Source: Acridotheres tristis | Taxonomy: Eukaryota > Chordata > Aves > Passeriformes > Sturnidae | NCBI GenBank assembly: GCA_037013685.1 | Contig: CM072888.1 | Coordinates: 2,461,034-2,525,033, forward strand | Direction of reading: 5' to 3' | DNA: 64,000 nt | In this document: one piece after another, positions 30,271-45,200 of the stretch | How the letters are laid out: each line of letters starts with the position of its first letter | How positions within the stretch are numbered: position 1 is the first letter of the stretch | The notes under the pieces: generated by a model | Database searches by the model: none | What the model was told of the DNA's origin: nothing | Seen by the model: only the letters and a program-made list of their open reading frames with translations | Made by a program: the position numbers and the translations under genes

Positions 30271-33200
30271 GGCCAGCTGAGCACCTCAGTGATGTCAATT
30301 CATTGTTTAATGGTTCAAGCATAACATGAAAAATAATTCTTCTTGCCCCTTGAAGTATTGGTTTAGAGGGTAATAATGTGAGATATCAACCATCTGAAGA
30401 CGATAAATTCAGTCTTTCATTTCTAAATTACTGCAATAAACATGTGTAACTGAAACATGCTCATCTTTTTTAAACCCCATCTTCTACCGTCCTAGCCCCA
30501 CTTTTGTTTTCATCATTACTGAACTACCTCAAATACTTTAATTTCAAATTTCTCCCAGCAAAGAGAATTCCAAGCTACAGTCTGACAGTTGGCTTACTGG
30601 GCTGGATACTTTGTAGATTACACTTCTATTTCAAGATACATTTTTAATTGCCCACTCATACCTCAACTTAACATATCTGTACTTAAGGGTCATGTGTCAA
30701 CATTTCTGCTTATAGATCAAATTAGGCAGTTCAAAAGGTTTAATAGGATGCAGACATGATTCCAGACTGAACAAAATTGTCCATTGATTGATAACAATGA
30801 AATTTTCTTCCTTTATCTCTTTCCTGATGATTTCCAAAATATGAAATAAAAATCTGATTTCTATCAGATAAAAATAACATCTTTATTCTGATAGCAACTA
30901 ACCACTACACATCCATGCAGTGTAAAAATTTCCATGCAGCATTTGGTTATTTGTGAACCAATACTTCAGCACATTAGAGGGTTCCAAAGGATGATCACAG
31001 AATGGCCACATTTGGCTTTCAGTGCACTGGGCAAGTCTAACTTGGGCCTTGGCAGTCCAAAAGCTCCCCAACAGTTCCTTGTACAAACCTTTTGTCAGCT
31101 GCACCAGTTTTTGGAAATTATACTCCATGGGCTTTACAAACCCTTCTGATAGCCCATTAAGGTTAACAGGTGTCATCTTCCCTCAAAATGGGAGAGGAAG
31201 AGTGAAGAGAGGGAGCAAGGGAGGGATATGAGAGAGAAGAAAAATAATATCAAAAGCAAATACTTCAAATCTGGACTCAACTGAAGACAATTCAAATAAC
31301 ACAAGTACTGGACTGGATCTTGGATGTCACCCAAGGATTCAGACCAGGTTGAAACATGAAGGACTTCCATGGTGAAAAAGCATTCCAAGAAAGTGTCCTA
31401 AAGAGCAAGTTAACCTTTGATCAGCAAAGCTGTGTCTAACTCACGTTTTCTCTCTGTTAAAATTCTCTGGCTCTTCAGATGACTGCTGAGATTAGCACAT
31501 CAGTAAGCAGCCAGTGGAGGGAACATGCTGAGAAGCGTTCTCATTAAGGACAGAAGACTTGCTAAGGCAGCTTTGTTAAAAAGCACATCATGAACATATA
31601 CATGAAAGGAAAAGAAAAAAAAAATCCAACAAACCCAGCTCTAAGCTGGAAGGATTTTTGTTACTCACTTATTTTCTAATAATCATGATTCCACCAATCC
31701 TGTTGCTATCATTGAATGCATGTGGTAGCAGTAGGATAAAAATGCCTCAGAAATGTTCTAATTTATTCAAACTTTAAAAAGAAAATTTCTGGTAGACAAC
31801 CTGTAAAAAAGGAAAAGCCTACAAAGCCACATCAGTCAGCTATAGTCCATGTAGTGGCAATGTTTCATAACTGGATATCAGAATCACACAGTTAAATACT
31901 TACACCGAAAATTTAAAAGTATTTACATTCCTTTCAATATAAATATTGAATAATGCATTACTCCTCTCCTCTGCTTAATAAGTTTGTTTTACGTTTGGTC
32001 GGTGCTTCTTTATGACCTATAAACATAACCTGTCCAAAGGGAAGGGAGGGAAGGTAATCACTAGCTTGGAATGAAGGACAGCCTTGGCAGAAATATTATT
32101 CAGGTCCTTCAGGTTATGTAAAATTTTTTTTAATATCCAGAAGAATATTAATCCAAAATTACAGCAGCAAGTTTAAAAGGGGTCAAGATCTCATTCTGTT
32201 TGGACAGAAAAGAACATTCCTCCTCAGAAGTATCTTCAGTTCCTCCATGGTACATGAGAACCACAGTGCTTCCCATTCACCTTCCTCTGTGAGCACTTCA
32301 CAAAGGCTTTGATTCACAATGTGGGCAAAAAACATTTAAGTGTCTTGAGCAAGTTCCTCAACTGCCACTTTTTCTCTAGATGAACTCTTAATTAATTTTT
32401 GGGTTGCAACTGTGGTTTCGTTTTTTCTCCCTCCAGCAAAGGAGAACCCCTTTGTTTCCCTTCCACAACCCTAGAGCTTGTTCAGCACATTTCCTTGCAC
32501 TTCTGAAATTTTCAAAACTTTTCACATCTCTTCACGTCTTGATTTGTTCAGGAAAAGATTCTATTTAACCTTATTATTTAACCTTTTCTGTCTGAACCAT
32601 GTAAAAATTGATGAAGTTAGCAAGGTACTTGTCCAGAAATATTCATTTACAAGTATAAACCACACAATTATTTTATCCAAACTCACAAGTCATTCTTAGA
32701 AGTTATGCTATTACCCAGTGATCTTCTGTCATTCTAAGAGAAGTAACTGAGATGAAGGCTGCTTCTTGGACAATGAAAAACTTGGTAAACAATCTGCATG
32801 CTCTAAAATGTAAAAGCACACGAAGTGATTTACCAGGTGGAACCACTGGAGCCTTTCTTGCATTAATGCCTTTAAATCAATTTCAGCAGCAATAATGTTT
32901 TTGCTTGGGGCAGAAAGACAAGACATGTTTCCTAGTTTTGCCAGAAAGGCAAGAGCAGTTAGGAAACACTTATGTAAAACAGTCAAATATTAACAGCTTT
33001 GCAAGTTTTTTAAGAAGAGTTTAAGCACAGACTGAAGAACATTCTCCACAGATTTGTACAAGTGTGCAGTAACTAATGATAACTTGCAGGCACACTTCAG
33101 TGTGGAAAGAAAAGTAGCCTGAATATTTCACGAGGAAATGACCCTAAGTTACACGAGAGAGACACTTGCATGAGAAGCGATCATTTCTGCTTTTCAGTTA

Positions 33201-36200
33201 GGTAGCCTTTTCAGAGATCCTTGTTATCTTTTCCGTGAGCTTCTTACTGACCATTTGAAAAGCCCGACTTGATTTGAAGGCACAGTCATCTTTTCAAAGA
33301 GTTGCTTGTGAAGAGATGATATATATAAACATATGCCAGGTAATTATAGCAGAAAAACATCCTTTCCACATTACAGTCTGCCTCCTAGAATGAATGGGTT
33401 CCTGTGAGTAATTCTGTGCAGCACAAGGCCAGTTTCTATCTCCTGAAGGTCGATTCCACAGTGTCACGGCAAAGTATCATGAGCAAAGAGAAACAGCTAT
33501 TATGGCTTCACAGCTTTCCAACATGTAAGTGAAAAAAAACCACACTCTTTCCAACCTCGCCTCCTCTATTTGCTCTTTTCTTCTGCTGCATGTTCACAAG
33601 CCACCTCTGCCCCATGTAGACTGTAGAAATGTAGGAAGAGGGGTGAAAAAAGCCCTGAGGGCCACTGCTCACAAGAAAAAACTATTCCTTATGAATGGAA
33701 TTCTAAATGAGCAGCTTCTGAAATTTAAAGACTCAATAGCTGAATTTCCTTAGCAAAGATGCCTGCAGAAGCCTATACAAAAGTCCACCTCAGCCCTGTA
33801 AGAAGAAGGTCTGTGTTGCTAATGCCTCACCTATAAATATCTCGAGGGAAGAGCTATGAAGGAGAAGGCCTGTGCAGAGCAGCTAAGGAGCTTATCAGAC
33901 AGAGATAATCCCTCTCAGGAACACGCACAGACACTGGGAAAGGTGAAGAGGAAGTACAAGACCCACATTTCCCAGGGAACATGTGGCACATGCAGCAGTA
34001 GCTGTGAGCACTGGAGCCAGGGCAGAACTCTGTGTCGCAGTGTCACGAACAGCAGCTCAGTTTGTCCCTCTCTGCAGGACACTCCTTTGCCTCCAGCAGC
34101 TGCAGCCCTTCCACATCCCCCTGCACACAGCAACACAGCATCCCAGGTACAAGCACAGCTCCTTGCTAGAACAAGTATTTTGCAGCAGTTCGGCTGCATA
34201 TTATTCTCCACATCTCAAGAAAAATTCTGTCAGAAATTATATTGCCTCAAGAACACTGGAGAGGCTTTATGGTCTTAGGATCCCACAGTCATTTTCAATA
34301 CACTATGCCAAAACTGAACCAAATGAGAATAAAAAGCTGAACAGCCTTTGACCTTTCATCAACTTTCCCACCTGTAAAAAAAAACCTTAACTTTTCCAGC
34401 ATCATTTTTCCGGGCTTTTCCATAGAGTTTTTAAAAATGACCAAAGCATTTCATCCTGAGTCTTAAGATGTCAAATATCGCTCTCAGCTATTTTCAGTCA
34501 ACTACCAGCATAATAACTATTCTGCTTAAATAATGTTTTATTGTGGCATATAAAAATAAAGACCAATACGTAATGCAGGTTATACAGAATTTGACACCAG
34601 TAGAAGTTCACTTCTGAAGACAAAAATACGTTTTAACCAGTTGGATTTGAAACATCTTAGATGAAAGCAGAAGTCTACATCTCCCTTCTGCCTGTCATTA
34701 AAACTCAGCGATGCTAATCCAAAACAAGACATTCTGACCTCAGCCCTCACAAATTTTTGATGCATTTTACATAACAGTGTTTAGCAGTGAAGCTTATAGG
34801 GACTGTCTTGTTTGTGCCATATCAGCAGCAAGAGAAAATATTGCTCATTGCATCACTGGAGAAGGCCTTTAACGTGATTATACCTGAAGCTGCAGAGGCT
34901 CTAAGAGGCAGGCAGAGTACAAGCAAGGTGCCAAGCACCCAAATCTTGCTCGGTATTCCATTAAACACTACACAACTGTTTCCCATCTCTCAGACTGCTT
35001 CCCAGAGCTACCTGCAAAGAATTCCCCTCTCTCTCCATCCTAGAGAGGCAAAAAGTAAGATAGGAGTTTAAGAGGAAAATGATTGAGTCAAACCAGTAAC
35101 CAGTTTGCAGCTTGCACAGTTCACACTGCAGTAGATAGAAAGGACAACTGCCTTTTTTGAAGGGACAGGGACAGCAGTCTCATTTCATGTGAGTTTTCTA
35201 CTAAGGGCTATGTTCTGGTAAGATATTTAATACTATTGTAAAAAATAGTATCTGTTTAGTCCTACCATTAATAAATTGCACATTAGCTTTCCTTGCCTCT
35301 AGATTTCCATGGTAAACACAAATAATACCCATCACATGTAAATTACCCCAGTAATTGATCCACGTGCTATACACAGACATAGACATATAAAATGTCACAT
35401 TTCAGATTAGCCAAGCCACCAAGTGGCTCTATCTGCCCAGTCCCTGGCATACAGTGATCACCTGTGTTACCAGCATACAGGGGTTTGAGTAGAACCAGGC
35501 AATCTCTGGGCAAAGCAAGATGATCCCTGCTCTCAGTTAGAAATTCTTTGAAATGATGATTTAGCAGACTGTGTAAACACAAGCATGTCAGGTGCATCCA
35601 GTGCCATGGATTATTCACAGGCTACAAGTTACATAATTATCATATTGAATCAGATTATAAAACTTCCTAAGTAATAGTTTCACCACCCTGAAATTTGATT
35701 TTTACCATTATGCAATGCCAAATTTCACTAACAGTAAAAGTACTACCACCGAAGTGAGGAGTTAAAGTACCAAGCAACTACCAACCATCTCATTTGATAC
35801 AGGAGATCTCTATTATGAGTATTCTAGAGATGGGAACAAATTAGCTCTGGCTCTTGATTTCAAAATTACAATTCCTCATTAGAATACCATGCACAAATCA
35901 TTTATCCAAAAGCCTGGTGGCAAATACTTGAAAAATCTTAACCTCAGTACAGTTCAAGAAGTAGCAAGTTGATAGTAATTTGTGGTTGATATAAACCAGA
36001 TTTTTGTGGACAACTGTCACTCAATGCAATTATTTTAAATTGCATTAATGCAAAAAATAAATCAGATCATTAATTTTGAATGTACCAACATGATCTCAAA
36101 AAAACCCCAAACATAAACCCAAAACAAAATACTCATCTTCCACCTAACAGAGCAGCATGATTTACACTAAAAAAGCAGACATCTGAGATTTAATCAAAGA

Positions 36201-39200
36201 ATAAAATGAGAGCTTACACTGGCAAAAAGTTCTCTCCAAGGAAAAGCCAACTGACCTATAAATATGTATATTGAAATGGATACAAGGTCTAAGCAAAACC
36301 CCCACAGCAACTACTGAATCATGGAAGCATACTGCAGCTGCAGGTGCTATTTTAAAGCCATCACCCAGGTGATATATTAATCACACGACTGGCTGCCAGT
36401 ACCACTTGTACAACTGTTGTCACACATAGGCAGCCCCAGCAGCCAGACAAAAACGTCTGAAAATTCTCCCCACAGCCCTTGCTAGAATCAGCACAAAGGC
36501 TCGGGACAGTTACAGTTCTCTCCATCAGGCTTGGCACTGCCTGCCTGAGTGGCAGCATTGCTGTACAGATATCAAATGTCTGACGTGCTTGCAGTTTTCC
36601 TATCGGCTCCAGTGTTCATGGGATAAAGCCCTGACACTACTGCCAGGGTCACTTGCTGGGTAACATCTCTGCACATCGGAAAACACACAGGTAATTGTCA
36701 CAGCTACATCCAAGCTTTCCTAGAGGGATGGAAATTGCCATTTTACAGACTGTCACCTGTAAAAATTACTGTGCAGGTTTCACCTTCATGTTCTGACCAA
36801 TTTAAACTCTCCTTAGATTCAGCCAAGCTGGTGAAGGGATCACCCTGAGAATCCTATGCGTGGTTTAACACAGGATGCAGCTTTACAAACACCTACATAG
36901 AATTACTGACACCATTTCAATAATCTGCTAATTTTTTCAAAGACAAAAGACAACTCAATTCAGCCCTCTATACCATAAATTTCTATTGCTTTCCTGGGGC
37001 AATTCTTTGGCTCCTGATTCAGCTCAGATGTTCAAGAGGAGCCATGGCATACAAGAGTGAAAAATATAATATGCTATTTCCTAAAAAATAGATCAGAAAT
37101 CAAAAGTTAAAGGAAACTCTTGGTCTTTTATTGCAATTTCTTTGGCAAAGGGTGCAAGAGACATCTGCCATTTCAATAGCATTGCCTCCCCATCTGTCCT
37201 TGGCACTGCATTTGTACAAATCAGTTTCCCAAGTTATTGTTTCAAGTCAATGCTGTTGAGATGATGAATCAGAAAAGCACACTTCCGAGGAGGAATTCTG
37301 TCCCATTCTGATCACACTCGGTACAGGAGCAAGCAGTACCGAGTGTGGGTCACGACACTGGTGACAAATACAGCAGAGACTTGGCACCACAGGACAACTA
37401 CTGCCCTACCTTTGGCTCCGATAGACACAGGGGATTAGGCTGAGGTTTCAAATGTAAAGATCAGATAAAGGAGAGTTCATTGTGGATTCTGCCCAGATCT
37501 CCACCTTGCCATGCTCCCAAAGCTTCACAGGGTTTTGCTATGGATGCTTATGAGGGCATTAAAAGCAGTTCTTAGCAAGCTGTGCACTTCAGCCTTTTAA
37601 CTACCACCTCTGCAGAGGAAGATCTAACTACAGCTTCTGAATTATTTGTTATTTTCAGCCTGTTGTCACCAAACTGTTACCATGACTTGACATTTCTCAA
37701 AACACTGAAAACTTTCATTTTAGGCCTCTTTAGCAGTAAGGCTAGTTTCTTTTCTTTTGTTGGCAATAGGAAAACCAGTGGCATTCAGGTAATAAAAACA
37801 GATGCACACTCAACAAATGAAAAGGTGATTTTAAACTTGTTTTTTGGTTCAACCTACAAACACTGTCAAAGAGCTGCAGATTCTTCAATAAATTAGTTCA
37901 TCCTACTTAAAATAAAAGATAAAACCCCCAAGCTGATGAAAGAAGGCAATATAACCACAGCTAATTACTGAGGCCTTTGCACAGTTAACTATAAAGCTAA
38001 ACTTTCCCAGCATCTTTAAAAATTGCTTTTCCCCATTTATAAGCAACCTTTGCCAATTTCCAAGTCAATTAAAGGAAGAACATTGCAAGCACTCCAAGCA
38101 ACTCTGAGAACTTGATGACAGGTTTGACAACATTGCTCACTCCTGCACAGCCGCTCATTTTTATATTAGGCAAGAAAGCTTAGTCATTAAGGAAAACTTC
38201 AAGCACATTTGCAATGCTTGTCACTCAACAATCCCCCACAGAATATCAATGTATTTAATGAGAAGCAGGCTGAAGCAGTGGCAGAGCATTTTATTCAGCT
38301 GTTTCATAGAAAGTCCCATGAAAATATGAAGAACCTTCCCACACTCATAAAGTAAATTTGTCCTTGTAAAGAGGCAATTAGAAGTTAACTGCACTGCAAA
38401 GTCTTACTCTGCTTGGTATCTTGATGCAAGATCAAGCTACACCTTTATAGTTGACTGCTGAATACTCTCTTAGCAGTAAACATTGTTTCTTCAGCTCTTA
38501 CGCTAGAGGGACAGGATAATAGGATGCCAGGATAATATTTTCATTTCTTGATAAGGCAAAACTACCAAAAAAAACAGGCTAAAAAGCCATAACACTTTCC
38601 CCATGAGATAATCAGGTTTTTTGACTTTCTAGTTTTTCATCTGTTAAAATAATCATGAAGTCTTCTCCCTTGGTACCCATGCAACTCACTCTGCCACGCC
38701 AACGCTGCTTTTTCTCCCCTTCTCTATCTGGCAGAGTGTGCATGCTCAGACAATGAGCCCCTGGTACAGCAAGAGACCCCAGCTGGTATCTCACATATTA
38801 TTTTTACATTATTATAGATGGGTTATAACTGAAATTCAAAAAGCTGAACTACAACTGAAGTAGAATGGATTTCTGGTAGGTGTGGGTAAACATTACCATG
38901 AAAATGAGTGACCTTCAAAAATTGCTTAAAATATTTTGGTCAAAATGTATGTCACAATTGAATATATCCAAAAAACTAAACACATTCAACTGAAAACAGT
39001 ATGCATTTTAAAAGAGGATTTTCTAACATTTTAACTGCAAGAATTTCTTTTATACTGAATAATCACATAACACAGGAAAGATAAATAAGCACACTTCACG
39101 CAAAAGGGACAATATGAAAGAGACAGAGTTTAAAATAGATTACCTTGTAATGAGGTTATGAGGATCCCATCTCAGAGCTGGGATGTAGCAATTGCAAAAG

Positions 39201-39220
39201 AGAAACAGACAAAACCCACC
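30271..39220 (-). other. CAMK2D: CAMK2D intron 2 segment, no gene
   Basis: About 9 kb of AT-rich intronic sequence. Overlapping open frames at 33856-34278 and 33983-34351 lie in a GC-richer patch on the plus strand but show no recognisable domain or splice-supported structure. A perfect 12-bp inverted repeat is at 37313-37347. I see no mobile elements or RNA genes. Confidence 0.65.
37313..37347. repeat. Perfect 12-bp inverted repeat (hairpin)
   Basis: Arms CACACTCGGTAC (37313-37324) and GTACCGAGTGTG (37336-37347) are exact reverse complements around an 11-nt loop. The pairing extends outward imperfectly (TGAT versus GGTCA). The arms are CpG-containing and more GC-rich than the surroundings. 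Too short for a canonical miRNA precursor; role unknown. Confidence 0.75.
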
Positions 39221-39246
39221 AAAACAAAACAAAACAAAACAAAACA
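39221..39246. repeat. (AAAAC)n microsatellite
   Basis: Five tandem AAAAC units in intron 2. Simple repeat. Confidence 0.9.
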
Positions 39247-42200
39247 ACCCAACAAACCTACACATGCCACTGAGATGTCTATTTTATAAACCTTCCCAAG
39301 CATCAGACTGAGAAAAATGGATCCCAAAGCAGGAGCTCTTTAACACCTTAACAAAGTCGGTGGAGAAATTGTGCAGGAAAAGGGTACCTGAATGGCACAG
39401 ACATGGACACCATCCACATCCCTCTCTTATCCCACCAGAAGTTGCTAAGGATACAGGTACCAGACTAAACATGAGCAGGTTACAGCAGTGCAATAAAATT
39501 ATTGCCCACGAGCAGCATTTCCTGAGAGTTGCAAAATAAAGCACGTGAGCTTAAACATCCTGTACAGAGCTCTCAGACCAAGTCTATATGCACAGCTCTT
39601 GGATGACTCCTTCAAACCCTCTTTTCTGGGCAAAAAAAAAAAAAAAAATCCATTTTTTAAAAACATGGAAGGGCAGGGCAATCCTCCAAAAACATAAACA
39701 TCAAATGCAAACTCTGGTTTTCTATGCACCTGAGCATGCAACTCCAGAAGCAGGTTTAGTTTGTGATTACCCAAAACTCAGCCCTAAGTTTATATAGCTA
39801 CGTATCATGGTATCACAAAAAAAAATCTGGCTAATATTAGTATTAACATGGCCAAAGGAGCTGATAATCTCTATTTAGTAAGACAATTATTTGGGGTTTG
39901 ACCTCTCATTTTGGAGACACTTCAACTAATTCAGATAGGTGTTGCATATGTCATTCTGACATTGAATTTAAATAATATAATTGAGAGGAAATATAAAAAG
40001 TGCTTTCCCAATCATCTTTGATATTATTCATTAACTCTGTGCTATGAAATAGATATGCAAGTGGGTAAACTCCAGGTGTCTGAGATCTGTCACGTTACTA
40101 AGATTTCAGAGGAACTCCATTGTAGCATTAGGTATATAGTTCTGTTCTCATTCCCATAATCCAATTTTCTATCTAGAACTTGCATAGTCTGATGAACACT
40201 AAAGAGATGTCAAGAATATACATCTGGTTCCACTAATGTTAAATCCAGCAAGGTAAGTATTAACTTGCATGATTGCAGAATTTACTGACTGAGGCAGTGC
40301 CAATTCTGAATTAGCACAGATGTGTTTCACACCTCCAGTTTGGATTTCAATACTGCAAATAAGCTGTTTTCTTCCCCCACCTTCTGTAAAACTAACTCTT
40401 GCAAATTGTAACATGTCCTACAAGGAACATTGTGGAGATCTTCCCTTCTTCCCCTGAATGAGCATGATCTGAGTCAGACAAGATGCAGGGACAAGCTCAG
40501 CCAAAACACTTCACTAAAAATAATGGGAGTTTTTTGTTGTTCTGGTTTGTAATTTCTGTAGCATCAGTTTTTAATTGTTCATCATTAAGATTCAGTAAAA
40601 TCAACATCACAGGACATACTTTCCCTTTAAAAAGTTACATCAGTCAATCAGCCTAAATATTTACAAGAGTGAGGAACTTGATCCTCCTTTAACTTAAATA
40701 CATATCTTCCATATTTATAAAAACAGAACTCAATGTTTTTTAAAAATTTATGCCTTACAGGTAAACCATGTGCCTTTATGTGGAACTTTGCTCATTACTA
40801 CTAATAAAAATTTTTATTTCAAAACCTCTTTGATAGAATTTTTAATAAAAAAGTCTATTGTCTGCTGTGGGAAACAAAACCTGACAGATGCAAACCCAGA
40901 TGCTCATCTCCTGTGTACTTGTACCACTTGCTACAGCTCAGCATGTTACTTGTCACATTTATGTTATTGCTCAACACCCAACCACTGGTGCTTTACGTCG
41001 AAACGCCTCAGTTTCAAGGTCAGACTGTAGAGACTTGGTACCATTAGAAATAACTTTTTCGTTGAAAAAAACCCAAACCACACTCCCCACGTTCAAGAGT
41101 TCAAACCTGGGACAAGCAGCATCCAAGTCCTCTTACACAACCCCTCCCACAATGCAGTCACTGGCACAGTCACCGCCACAGTTTCCTCACAAAACTGTAT
41201 AAACACAAAGCACAGCTCAAGGCACAGGGAGCTTGTGCACTTGCCCTGTTCAGGAAGTTTCTGCTGTCCACTACCACAGCTTTATGAAACATTAGCTGCT
41301 ATAAGCTGCAGTCTGAGAAACATGAAGGTAAAGGATCTCTAAGATTGAAAACAAACAAACAAAAAACAAGAAGAAAAAGAAACAGCTTTGCAAAGCAGTG
41401 GGGAAAACCCTCAAAATCCCTATTGAGCTGGTCAGGCATTTTTCCACACTGCATCTTATTGACTGAACCAGTCAACAACAATTAGTAGCATTTTGAAAGT
41501 GTTTCAGTTTATTTAGTGCGTGAATCAATAGAACTTGAAACAATGAACTGTGCAGCCCCTAGTGCACTTAGACAATTGTATGTTTCTTTAGCCATTTTGT
41601 TGTCTAGATGAGCATCTGTGGTTGCAGAGACAAGTCAACACTCAACAGCAACTACTCCTAATTTAGCTTTGTTTCATGGAGCTATTTTCACAGCAGCTTC
41701 CACTCGACCTTGCACAGAGGGACAGTAACAGCAGGCTATAGAAAGCTACTGTGTCAAGCACTGCACAACATTGCTGTGATGGAAAGAAATGGGTTTGAAC
41801 TTAGGTCTCAATATGCATGATCTGAGAAACCCCACAAAAAACCCTGCAGCTACCTACATCTTTGCATATCAGTTACTGCTAGGGTACAGTGAGTCCTCTA
41901 AAACAGTACTCCAGGGACTTTTTCCAGACAGGGATCAAAGCCTCCTGCAAGGCTCCAATGTTTAGGATGCAAAAACAAAGAAAATAAGGCATCTGGGGAT
42001 GAGTAAAAAAGGAGACTACCAAACTAGCTTTGAAATTGAAAGACAATTGGTAAAAGAGGGGACAGGAAACCTAGTGATGAATGGCAAAGCTAACTGAAAT
42101 GACTAAATTAGTTCCTTCAGTATCAGTCTCAGAATTAGACAAATCAATCTGTAAATAAACACTGGAATTCACCAGACAAGACCCTCCCATCAAGACACCA

Positions 42201-45200
42201 GCACTACCAGAGATACTCAGACGACTTCCTGTGGTGTTTTTTTTCTGGTCAATTCCAATTCCCCACTCCAAACACCCACATATAAACATGTCAATTAGCT
42301 TGTAGGAGGCATACGAAGAATGGCCACAATAATGGCAAGTCTGTCATACAGAAGGAAGCTAAAGGAAGGTGGCTGGTACGTAAAATAATGAGAATAAGAT
42401 GGTACTTAGTAAATACACTGATGAAAGATGAAGCCTTGTCTGAAGGACAGTTTAGGCACAGACAACAAATGTTGTCCCTGAGTAAATTTGGGCTGTAGAT
42501 CAGAAAAGTCTCTGAAGGACAAGAGGGCAGTACTAAATTCTGTCTTCAATAAAGCAAAAATAACCAACCCATTCACCTCTCCAGTTAATTTTAAGACAGA
42601 GCTTGATTACTGAATCAGATTATTTATTCTGTTGAAGGACTCAACTTTGCCTTGAATACACTCAAATTTCATTTCCTGATTTTCACTGAAGGCCAGCTCC
42701 AGGTGATAAATGCTCAGATATTGTCTTATCCTGCAGAAGTTCGACAGCAGGTGAACGTGATTTGGAAGTGCAAAGGTTCTGTTTTACTAGACCTGGTTTT
42801 CCTGCTTCGTGTAACAAAGAGCAGACCACTGACAACCAAAACATGACTCTGAACTGGACTCTGCTTTGAGAACTGGTAGAGGACCAATCCTTATCCCTCA
42901 AAACAATGTCATCAAGAATACAGTTTGCAACAGAGGAATCAACACTATTTAAAGATGACAGAGATGAATGAACCCTATTTAAAGTATAAAAACCCCCAAT
43001 TTTTCCAAATATCTTGCACTTTCAGGAGTCCGAATGTTGCGATGTAACAGCTGTGAGATTTACACGGCTACAAAAACACACTATGACCAAAATATAACTA
43101 TTTTGAAAAATGCAGACAGAACATGAAATTCAATTAAATTCATTACTTTGAAACTTAATAAAATTGCACCTATTAAACTGGAAAAGCATGTAATTTATGA
43201 GTACTTGTCCTCTTCTTTTGGGTTTCCTCAAATCATCTCCAAGGTATTGAGCTTCCCACTGTGAGCCTGCAAGGCTGAGCTGAGTCCCTGATCTGGTCCC
43301 CAAAACATCTTAATACCAAACACAGCTCCAAGCAGAGGGGACAGACCACACATAAGCAACTTCTGCTCTGGGAAAATTAATCTCACTACATGTTTTGATT
43401 AACATGGCAATGAAAGCAATTTATTACTTCATTTAGAGAGATAAATCATATTTAACACAAATAAATAAAAATTTAAAGACACTAATTCCTGCCCTCATTA
43501 CAAGTAAAGGGACTCTAAGTTAACAGATCGTTCAGCATGAATCACTTTCCTACAGCAAACAAACTGCCTGGGTACACACAGGCTCTGCCAGATCTTTTTC
43601 TGCATCTCACGCGTGCACACACAGAGCACTGCACCTGTGGCCTCTTTTTCCTCTTCTTTCTCCCCCAAAATGCAACAGCCATGAAAGACCATGGAGTGCT
43701 ACAGGTATAAAAAGAAATGTCACCAGGCTTTGGAAGCTCTTCCATCCACCACCAGCACCATCCAGCACTTCGCTATCAATCTCGCACTGCCCCCACATTG
43801 CCAGAGTACCAAGAGGCTTTGACTGAAAGAGGGAGCAAATAGAAAGGTTTTCAACCTGTGAAAGTTTACTGAGTATCAATGATGAATGCCATCAAAGCAC
43901 CATGAAAAGATAGAAAAATATGACAGAAAACCTGTTTTTTTTCCCTCCTTCCCCCATTTGGAGCAGTGATACTAAAAATTCCTGAAAAAGGAGGGGTTTT
44001 ATACCACGACCAGCAATGCAAGGAGTAGGAAGCTACCTTACACCCAAGGAGGTTTTATTTTAGAAGCAGGAGACTCAGTATCTTTTAAAAACATGAAGAG
44101 CTTTTCATTTTTGTAACTATAGCATTTAATAAACAATGGGAAAATGTAGTTTTTGAAGGTTTCTGCACTGATTCTTACTTGCATCTTGGAGACACTTAAC
44201 ATCAGTGACATCTTCTTATTTAAAAAAAAAAAAAAGGTGTAAAGCAGGTCTTTAAGTGTGTTTTAATAACCCAAGTTCAGCAGCACCTGGAGCTGCCCTG
44301 AAGGAAACCAAAGGTCACCTGCCCACAGAAAAAAAGCCTCCGTGCAAGACAGCACCGCAGCAGCAGCAGTCTGTCCATGTTATACCATGCTATAACTACA
44401 TATACATTTTCACTTTCTCCAAGACATGAACAACTGACAAACGAATAAGATTTCAAGAGAAATCTCTGAATTTGGCAAGTACTTGTTCTAATGAGCAATA
44501 GCCCATTAAAACCATTCCTACAAGAAGTCTCCCAAACCAAAACCACACTTAAGCACTGGCTCAGAAACTGCTATGCAATACAAATAACCTGAAGGCCTCT
44601 CTTGACTCATTAAATCACAAACCTATCTCTCCAAGAGGTTATAATTTAAATGAAGGCTAAGCCTTGGCAAATCCCATCAGATTGTCAAATATGGATTTTA
44701 TGTAGGAACCCCATCTGTTTGTGCAGCTACTGAATATGCAACGTGACTTGCTGCAACACTTGCATTCACATTGTGGAAAATTTACAAGCAAGCAGTTCCC
44801 AACTACAATTAAATCAGGAACAAAGTTCAGAAAACACAGGCAGTAAATTGCTGCCTGCAAATATGAGCTTCAAAGTTTCAAGTTTGCTTCTCTCTTCACC
44901 TCACGTGCTGAGATGATGAAACTTTACAGCCGAGGTGTGCTACCCTTGGCACTTGCATGAAGGCTTGTCAGTGTTGCCAGCTGGGCAGGGTGCACTGCTC
45001 CCTGGAGCGCAGGGCCCGGAGCCTGCTCTGTGCCCCGTGACCCACTGAGTGCCAGCAATGCCGGCCAAATTAATTAGGGCTTCCCAGGTGAGGGCACTGC
45101 CAGCTGGAGGCCAGGGGGCTCACGGGTTCTTCAGCAGGGCTAAACCTGCCTGCACACCACACACACAACCCAGAGCCAACTGCCCTGGCTCTACACATTG

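Noticed and set aside
33856..34351. Overlapping 140- and 122-codon plus-strand open frames
   Set aside because: No recognisable motifs, Cys/Ser/Ala-rich composition typical of a GC-richer intronic patch, no supporting splice structure.
37313..37347. pre-miRNA interpretation of the hairpin
   Set aside because: A 12-bp perfect stem with limited extension is too short for a normal miRNA precursor.
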